NCBI RefSeq assembly: GCF_000223985.1
Contig: NZ_AFWV01000002.1
Coordinates: 134,501 to 198,500, forward strand
Direction: 5' to 3'
Source: Thiocapsa marina 5811
GTDB lineage: Bacteria > Pseudomonadota > Gammaproteobacteria > Chromatiales > Chromatiaceae
Length of the DNA stretch: 64,000 nucleotides
Below the pieces are notes generated by a model, which did not search any database, was not told the DNA's origin, and worked only from the letters and a program-made list of their open reading frames with translations. Position 1 is the first letter of the stretch. Every line of letters starts with the position of its first letter. A program made the translations under genes and the position numbers. Of the stretch, positions 59,863 through 64,000 are shown in pieces.

Positions 59863-60662
59863 TGCGCTTCTCCCATTTGGAAATGTTTCGGTAGTTCATC
59901 GGTACCCTCGAGATTCTTCAGGTCGACCTTCTTGGCATCCGTTGGGTTCGTGAAGCTGAAGTCCGTGGCCGCGACCGCGTCGCCGGTCTTCCAGTCCCTG
60001 ATCTCGATGCTGTACTGCGGTTCACCGTTCATGAGCTTCGAGCTGATCACATATCGGCATGGGTAGGGGTGCTCCCCTTGAGCGATCCAGATCTGCCAGT
60101 CGACCTCTTTGGCGCGAAACGCGAGATAGTCGCATTCGACGCCACCGATCACGCCGCTGCCGAGATCCTTCACGTCGACGACATCCGCCATCAGCGCCTC
60201 GTAGGGGTTCGGCAACAGCAAGTCCGCCGCAGGGAGTGGCCGGTTGTGCTTGCGCAATTCATCGACCAGGTGCTCCACGGTACCCGGTACGTCTTCCTGC
60301 GCATAGATGTTCAGGTCCTTGCCCAGCAAGGTCAGCGTTTTGCCGTCGAAGGACATCTCGACGTTTGCAAATCCGCTGGAGCGCGTCGCCAGGATCTTGT
60401 CGGGGCGATCAAGCGTCACGGTACCGGACCCCGCAAGCGCGAGTTTCTGGTCATCTTTGGTGACGACCTCGAGGATGGCGTCGTAGTCGAAGGCGATGGC
60501 CAGCTGCGCCGTCAAGTAGTCCGACATGGCCTTGAGCAACCGCTTGGCGTCCGCCTCGTCGGCACTTGCCGTCACGGACGTCCCCAGCAAGACCATCACG
60601 GACAGCGCCGCAGCAGGCAGGCTGTACGGGGAGAGATTAAGAAACATGCGCGAGGTGGTCAT
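59859..60662 (-). CDS. DUF2092 periplasmic protein
   Basis: A 267-residue exported protein with a signal ending near VTASADEA and a mature part typical of DUF2092: MSDYLTAQLAIAFDYDAILEVV, GSGTVTLDRPDKILATRS, NIYAQEDVPGTVEHLVDEL, and VIGGVECDYLAFRAKEVDWQ with YPCRYVI. The fold is likely related to LolA-like lipid-binding proteins, judging from this family's beta-rich layout; function unknown. It overlaps the small GRPLTPVS gene downstream and has a DUF1254 remnant upstream, the usual trio of this cluster. Confidence 0.82.
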   Translation of the reverse strand: MTTSRMFLNLSPYSLPAAALSVMVLLGTSVTASADEADAKRLLKAMSDYLTAQLAIAFDYDAILEVVTKDDQKLALAGSGTVTLDRPDKILATRSSGFANVEMSFDGKTLTLLGKDLNIYAQEDVPGTVEHLVDELRKHNRPLPAADLLLPNPYEALMADVVDVKDLGSGVIGGVECDYLAFRAKEVDWQIWIAQGEHPYPCRYVISSKLMNGEPQYSIEIRDWKTGDAVAATDFSFTNPTDAKKVDLKNLEGTDELPKHFQMGEAQ

Positions 60663-60762
60663 TTAAGCGCACCTCTTCGAGCCGAGATTTCCCGTGGGCT
60701 GATCTTCAATGTCTATCTCCTGTTGGTGTGGACTGTCGGTGTGGAATGGATCACTGAACCGT

Positions 60763-61095
60763 TCAGCCGACATCGGTTCCGTCCGCATCGGTGCGGCCCG
60801 GGATGACCATGTCACCTGTCGCAACCTTGATGTGGATCGTGTCATCGGGCATCTCGACGCTCCGGTCGGGGACGCTGATCAGGAAGGTCTGCGTCAGCGC
60901 GACGCAGGTGCGGCTACCGGCCGATTCGATCACCGGCATCCACAGGCTATACATCGGGAACAGGACGTGGCGCTTGCCCATGTCGGGAGGCGAGAAGACC
61001 ATCGGCTCCTTGCCCGGATCGAGCCATGCCAGCGAATAGAGCCTGTCGGCATTCGCTTGCTCGGCGTTTCCGTGCTCAGGGCTGCGGACTCAGGG
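60763..61095 (-). pseudogene. DUF1254 protein remnant
   Basis: An open frame of about 110 codons with DUF1254 core features: QANADRLYSLAWLDPGKEP, then MVFSPPDMGKRHVLFPMYSL and VIESAGSRT. Complete DUF1254 proteins have several hundred residues. The upstream part ends abruptly at a tandem 14-bp repeat (61077-61112) and the downstream part changes after SRTCVALTQTF. It is a decayed piece of the DUF1254/DUF2092 cluster. Confidence 0.65.
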
Positions 61096-61112
61096 CTGCG
61101 GACTCAGGGCTG
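61077..61112. repeat. Tandem 14-bp repeat at a gene junction
   Basis: CAGGGCTGCGGACT occurs twice (61077-61090, 61091-61104), followed by CAGGGCTG. The repeat contains the stop codon of the neighbouring lipoprotein gene and marks the broken edge of the DUF1254 remnant, so it may have arisen at, or taken part in, the deletion. Confidence 0.75.
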
Positions 61113-61466
61113 GGATGGAACGTACACGTAGGCCGTCGGAACATTGGCCCCGACCACCTTGATGGCGTTGCTTGACCAGAAACTGCCGAGCGAGACGGTC
61201 TCGCCGGCGGGAAAGTCGCCGATCTTGATCTCGTTGCCGGTCACCTCGTAGGTGCCCGAGCCCGGCGGCATCTGGAAGGACACCTGGCATGGGCTGGAGT
61301 CGCAGTTCGCGGTGTCGCCGGGTTTGATCGTCACCTGCATGACGCCGGAGACCTGATCCCCGCTCGACGCACAGGCAGTCAGTCCGGATAGTGCCAGGGC
61401 GGAGACCAGCCAAAGGCCGTTGCGCGGACGGGCCCGCAGGTTTTGCAAGGATTGCGCTGTATTCAT
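61104..61466 (-). CDS. Small lipoprotein, function unknown
   Basis: A 120-residue predicted lipoprotein: the signal NGLWLVSALALSGLTAC has an LTAC lipobox and the mature part is beta-rich (GVMQVTIKPGDTANCD, GTYEVTGNEIKIGDFPAGE) with two more Cys. No family recognised. The ATG at 61466 has GAGG nine bases upstream; 61481 is an alternative. Its stop lies inside the tandem 14-bp repeat, so its C-terminus may have been trimmed or altered. Confidence 0.65.
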   Translation of the reverse strand: MNTAQSLQNLRARPRNGLWLVSALALSGLTACASSGDQVSGVMQVTIKPGDTANCDSSPCQVSFQMPPGSGTYEVTGNEIKIGDFPAGETVSLGSFWSSNAIKVVGANVPTAYVYVPSQP

Positions 61467-61489
61467 CGTCAGTGTCCTCAACGCCGGTC

Positions 61490-62199
61490 GCCGCAGCGGC
61501 GACGAATGTGTTCGAAATGGTCCGCGTGATAGCCTCGTATTTCCGAGGATTCTGCCAGGCTTCGTCGCCTCGGTCTGACCATTTCACGCCAATCTGCGGG
61601 GGGCGTCCCCCGTCCGATCCGACCACGGAGTCAGCGACTCGAGCATACCACTCGTGCGGGCGCAGCATCTCGGTCAGCTCGCGGGCCATCAGCCGGAGCG
61701 CGCCGCTTTGCATGACCTCGCGCGCCGAGGCATTCTCGGCCAGCGCGTCGTAAAACGCGATCTCTTCGGTGCTCAAGCCCAGCGCCTCGTCCTGCCGTTG
61801 CGCCTCGCGCAGGTCCCGCGCCAGGTCGATCAGACGGGCGATCATCTCCGCTGTCGTGATGGCCTTGTTGGTGTAGCGCAGCAGGGCGTCTTCCAACGCC
61901 TCGCGGAATTTAAGGCTGCGCACCAGGTTGCTGCGCTCGGTGCTGCGGATCCGATCGTTCAGCAGCTTGCGCAGCGTCTCCAGGGCCAGATTCTTCTGCT
62001 CCAGCGCGGCGACACGCTCCAGGAACTCATCGCTCAGGATGTCCAGCCGCGCCTCGTCGAGGCCGGCCACCGCGAAGAGGTCGATCACCTCGTCCGCATC
62101 CACCGCTCCGCCGATCACCTGTCGCACCGCGGCATCGATGTCCCGCTGCCGGGCGCGACTGTCCGGACCCTTGCCGTCGTCCGCCCATGTTGCTCCCAA
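61490..62199 (-). pseudogene. Type I restriction enzyme HsdR C-terminal remnant
   Basis: An open frame starting at an ATG at 62199 with the C-terminal helical region of HsdR subunits (DUF3387-like): DEVIDLFAVAGLDEARLDIL, SDEFLERVAALEQKNLALE, TLRKLLNDRIRSTERSNLVR and ALGLSTEEIAFYDALAEN. Full HsdR exceeds 1000 residues; the ATPase and nuclease domains are absent and the end after AREL..LR does not match the family. No hsdM or hsdS is in the window. The frame runs on through the lipoprotein gene in another frame, by chance. Confidence 0.75.
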
Positions 62200-62520
62200 G
62201 TATCGCCCTCAAAGACGATGGATCTCATCAAGCTGCTCCGGTGTCGGGCAGTAGCCGGTCGACAGTGCGTGCGTCTGCGAAGAGCGAGCGATTTGATCCA
62301 TCAGTGATCGGTTCTGGAGAACTTAGAGTGTTTCTTGCTCGCAGTGCAGGATCCCGAAAAGACAAAGCCCGACGTCTCTGGTTTGGAGAACGCGCGAGCG
62401 CTACCGCAGTCACTACCCCGGCTTTTCGTAGCTCATGGCAGGTTACTCCGAGGATCTCGACTTGCGCAGAGACCTATTGCGGATGCTATTCTGAGCGCCT
62501 TGAATCGAGCGGAGATCGTC
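62200..62520. other. Intergenic region upstream of the Phd/RelE pair
   Basis: About 320 bases with no supported gene. At 62435-62494 a 19-codon frame reads MAGYSEDLDLRRDLLRML, similar to the N-terminus of IS630-type transposases (GYSEDLR..), which may be a tiny IS remnant. The promoter of the toxin-antitoxin operon should lie close to 62521. Confidence 0.4.
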
Positions 62521-62775
62521 ATGACCCATACCATCCTAGCGGAGGTTACCGCCAGCGTGTCCGAATTGAAGAGGAACCCCATGGGGACGGTGGCGGCTGG
62601 CGACGGCTTTGCGGTCGCCATCCTCAACCGCAATGAGCCGGCCTTTTACTGCGTGCCGGCTGATGCATACGAGGCGCTGATGGATCGGCTGGAAGACTTG
62701 GAGCTCAATGCGCTGGCAGATGCCCGCCTCGCGGACGGACAGGCACCACAGAAGGTGTCGTTGGATGATCTATGA
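62521..62775 (+). CDS. Phd/YefM-RelB family antitoxin
   Basis: An 84-residue antitoxin: N-terminal DNA-binding part ILAEVTASVSELKRNPMGTV, then GFAVAILNRNEPAFYCVPADAYEAL, typical of the Phd/YefM fold, and an acidic C-terminus that would wrap the toxin. The ATG has GGAG six bases upstream. The stop overlaps the start of the RelE gene by 11 bases. Confidence 0.88.
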   Translation: MTHTILAEVTASVSELKRNPMGTVAAGDGFAVAILNRNEPAFYCVPADAYEALMDRLEDLELNALADARLADGQAPQKVSLDDL

Positions 62776-63046
62776 ACTGGCCTTCCATCCGGAGGCGCTG
62801 AAGGAATGGGTCAAACTGGATCCATCGGTCAGAACCCAGTTCAAAAAGAAACTCGCCGAACGCCTGCTCAATCCGCGCGTCCCGGCGGCACGACTTTCGG
62901 GGCGCTCAAACCGCTACAAGATCAAATTGCGAACGGTGGGCTACCGACTCGTCTATGAGGTTCGGGACGCCGAGTTGCTCATCCTCGTCGTGGCCGTGGG
63001 AAAGCGCGATCGCGATGCGGTCTATCGAATCGCCACGAGTCGTTAG
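62765..63046 (+). CDS. relE: RelE/ParE family toxin
   Basis: A 93-residue toxin with the RelE pattern: YELAFHPEALKEWVKLDPS, FKKKLAERLLNP, LSGRSNRYKIKLRTVGYRLVY and VVAVGKRDRDAVYRIA. RelE cleaves mRNA on the ribosome. The basic residues of the active site region (KIKLR, YRLVY, KRDRD) are present and the length is normal, so this pair looks intact, in contrast to the two broken toxin loci elsewhere in the window. Confidence 0.9.
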   Translation: MIYELAFHPEALKEWVKLDPSVRTQFKKKLAERLLNPRVPAARLSGRSNRYKIKLRTVGYRLVYEVRDAELLILVVAVGKRDRDAVYRIATSR

Positions 63047-63139
63047 GGCAGCTACGCTGTGTACTGCGCATCGCCGTCGTTGCGGGTGCATAAGGGTTTG
63101 GGACCGGCGGGATACATTGCCTGTCCCGCCGGGTACGGG

Positions 63140-63331
63140 TCAGCCGAGGCTGCTCAGGACATCGGCCTCGATCTGTCGGGCATAGGGGCCGAAGCGATTT
63201 TGCTGCTCGCTCGCCCACTGCACGTCGGCCCACGTCTGCATCCGCAGCTCGGGCTGGCCTTCCGGGCGGAGACATTCCGCCGAGCGGGGTCGGGCATCAC
63301 GATAGTCTCGGTCGAGATCGATGTCGTACAT
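63140..63331 (-). CDS. Small conserved-looking hypothetical protein
   Basis: A 63-residue soluble protein beginning MYDIDLDRDYRDARPRSA, with a Gln/Arg/Trp-rich second half (LRMQTWADVQWASEQQNRFG). The ATG at 63331 has GAGG eight bases upstream, which supports translation; a longer frame to 63442 lacks this. No family recognised. Confidence 0.5.
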   Translation of the reverse strand: MYDIDLDRDYRDARPRSAECLRPEGQPELRMQTWADVQWASEQQNRFGPYARQIEADVLSSLG

Positions 63332-63640
63332 GGCTGGATCCTCGGTGCTTCTGGCTGAAAAAGGTCGAAGACGCGGATCCTGAGGCAAAGACTGCACCAA
63401 AATCCGACGACGCCTGTCATCTTTCGGAAACTCTGAGTCCATTCATCGGGAAATTCAATCCCGAGCGGCTGTGTCGCCGTCGGAGTCGTGCTTGGAGATC
63501 AATCGGATCTTGCAAGGTCGGGAGTCGATGAAGGGCGGATCGTGACCAGGCGATGCGCGCCCGCCAGGATTATCGCGATGCGGAGGGTTCGGTCGGTCGG
63601 GCAGCGGCTCGGGGCCTTTGGCGGCCCCGAATTGGTGCAG
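63332..63640. other. Intergenic region without a supported gene
   Basis: More than 300 bases between a small hypothetical gene and the cyclophilin terminator. The overlapping frames on both strands look like shadows. A GC-rich hairpin CGGGGCC..GGCCCCG occurs at about 63610-63629, close to the stronger hairpin after the cyclophilin gene. Confidence 0.35.
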
Positions 63641-63665
63641 CCCTCGACCCGAAACGGGTCGAGGG
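63641..63665 (-). terminator. Strong hairpin downstream of cyclophilin gene
   Basis: A perfect 11-base stem: CCCTCGACCCG, loop AAA, CGGGTCGAGGG. It begins 11 bases past the stop of the minus-strand cyclophilin gene. No T run follows on the minus strand, so it may act with Rho or protect the 3' end, but position and strength fit an operon end. Confidence 0.6.
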
Positions 63666-63676
63666 TTCTACCGACC

Positions 63677-64000
63677 TTAGAGCGCGCGGCAATCCGAGAG
63701 GACGACCTCGGTCTTGGTTCCGCCGGAGCGCGAACCCTGTGCTTCCATCGCCTCGACGACATCCATTCCCTCGACGACCTTGCCGAAGACCACGTGCTTG
63801 CCGTCCAGCCAAGGTGTCGCATCGACCGTGATGAAGAATTGCGACCCGTTGGTGTTGGGACCGGCGTTGGCCATCGAGAGCATGCCGGCCTCGGTGTGCT
63901 TCAGCTCGAAGTTCTCGTCGGCGAACTTCTCCCCGTAGATGGATTCGCCGCCCGTGCCGTTGCCGCGGGTGAAGTCCCCGCCCTGGATCATGAAGCCCGG
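63677..64000 (-). CDS. ppi: Peptidyl-prolyl cis-trans isomerase, cyclophilin type (partial)
   Basis: The last 107 residues of a cyclophilin; the gene continues beyond the window. The conserved core is clear: [38 protein letters not shown] and [19 protein letters not shown]. Catalytic positions around F-M-I-Q-G-G-D-F and Q-F-F-I-T are intact. Cyclophilins speed proline isomerisation in folding proteins; the cellular location cannot be told without the N-terminus. Confidence 0.93.
   Translation of the reverse strand, partial: PGFMIQGGDFTRGNGTGGESIYGEKFADENFELKHTEAGMLSMANAGPNTNGSQFFITVDATPWLDGKHVVFGKVVEGMDVVEAMEAQGSRSGGTKTEVVLSDCRAL

Overview
This is a GC-rich, gene-dense bacterial chromosome segment. 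Lipobox lipoproteins, a TolC-type outer-membrane channel, MscS channels and TRAP transporters point to a Gram-negative proteobacterium. The overall gene mix (TAXI-TRAP systems, a membrane-attached proline dehydrogenase, a giant PAS/GGDEF/EAL protein, many IS and toxin-antitoxin remnants) fits a gammaproteobacterium such as a purple sulfur bacterium of the Chromatiaceae. That lineage is an inference; no ribosomal or photosynthesis gene is present to confirm it.

Layout. 0.1-2.4 kb (minus): HdeD-like membrane protein, cupin, L,D-transpeptidase lipoprotein. 2.6-8.7 kb (plus): a glycerol cluster with glycerol kinase, glycerol-3-phosphate dehydrogenase, glycerol facilitator and a Tat-exported solute-binding protein. 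8.7-15.4 kb: a palindromic repeat, an EamA exporter, a lipoprotein, an OPT transporter, then a glycerophosphodiesterase overlapping a phospholipase A2-like gene. 15.4-19.4 kb (minus): a Rap1a/Tai-like exported protein and a TAXI-TRAP transporter. 19.9-23.1 kb: a large AsmA protein. 23.3-26.8 kb: an IS-scarred stretch with a transposase fragment, proline dehydrogenase, HigA, a truncated HigB and a decayed ISAs1 transposase.

26.9-34.1 kb (minus) holds the most unusual island: TolC-like channel, a PAS-HlyD fusion adaptor, a MacB-type ABC ATPase and permease, then three small cysteine-containing exported proteins, one resembling the cyanovirin-N fold and one carrying a frameshift. The downstream part is visibly more AT-rich than its surroundings. 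34.8-41.5 kb is one gene: 4 CBS, 11 PAS, degenerate GGDEF, EAL and a receiver-like tail.

41.5-52.6 kb: two LysR-controlled redox clusters (SDR, luciferase-like oxidoreductase, cupin and quinone-oxidoreductase-like enzyme; ferric-reductase-like, NmrA-like and OsmC proteins), separated by a broken toxin with an intact antitoxin and a chimeric IS5/LLM/LysR open frame, and followed by truncated OsmC and SulP fragments. 52.8-59.1 kb: a glutamate-themed set with a GluR0-like ligand-gated channel carrying a TVGYGD filter, MscS, GltS symporter and TAXI binding lipoprotein. 59.2-63.1 kb: a decayed zone with an MscK-like N-terminal fragment, DUF2092, DUF1254 remnant, lipoprotein, HsdR remnant and an apparently intact Phd/RelE pair. 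The window ends inside a cyclophilin gene.

How the parts may work together: lipid deacylation (PLA2-like) and the glycerophosphodiesterase could release glycerol 3-phosphate for the nearby glycerol genes. The TolC/HlyD/MacB set could export the small secreted proteins next to it, or protect against compounds. Both are inferences from gene neighbourhood.
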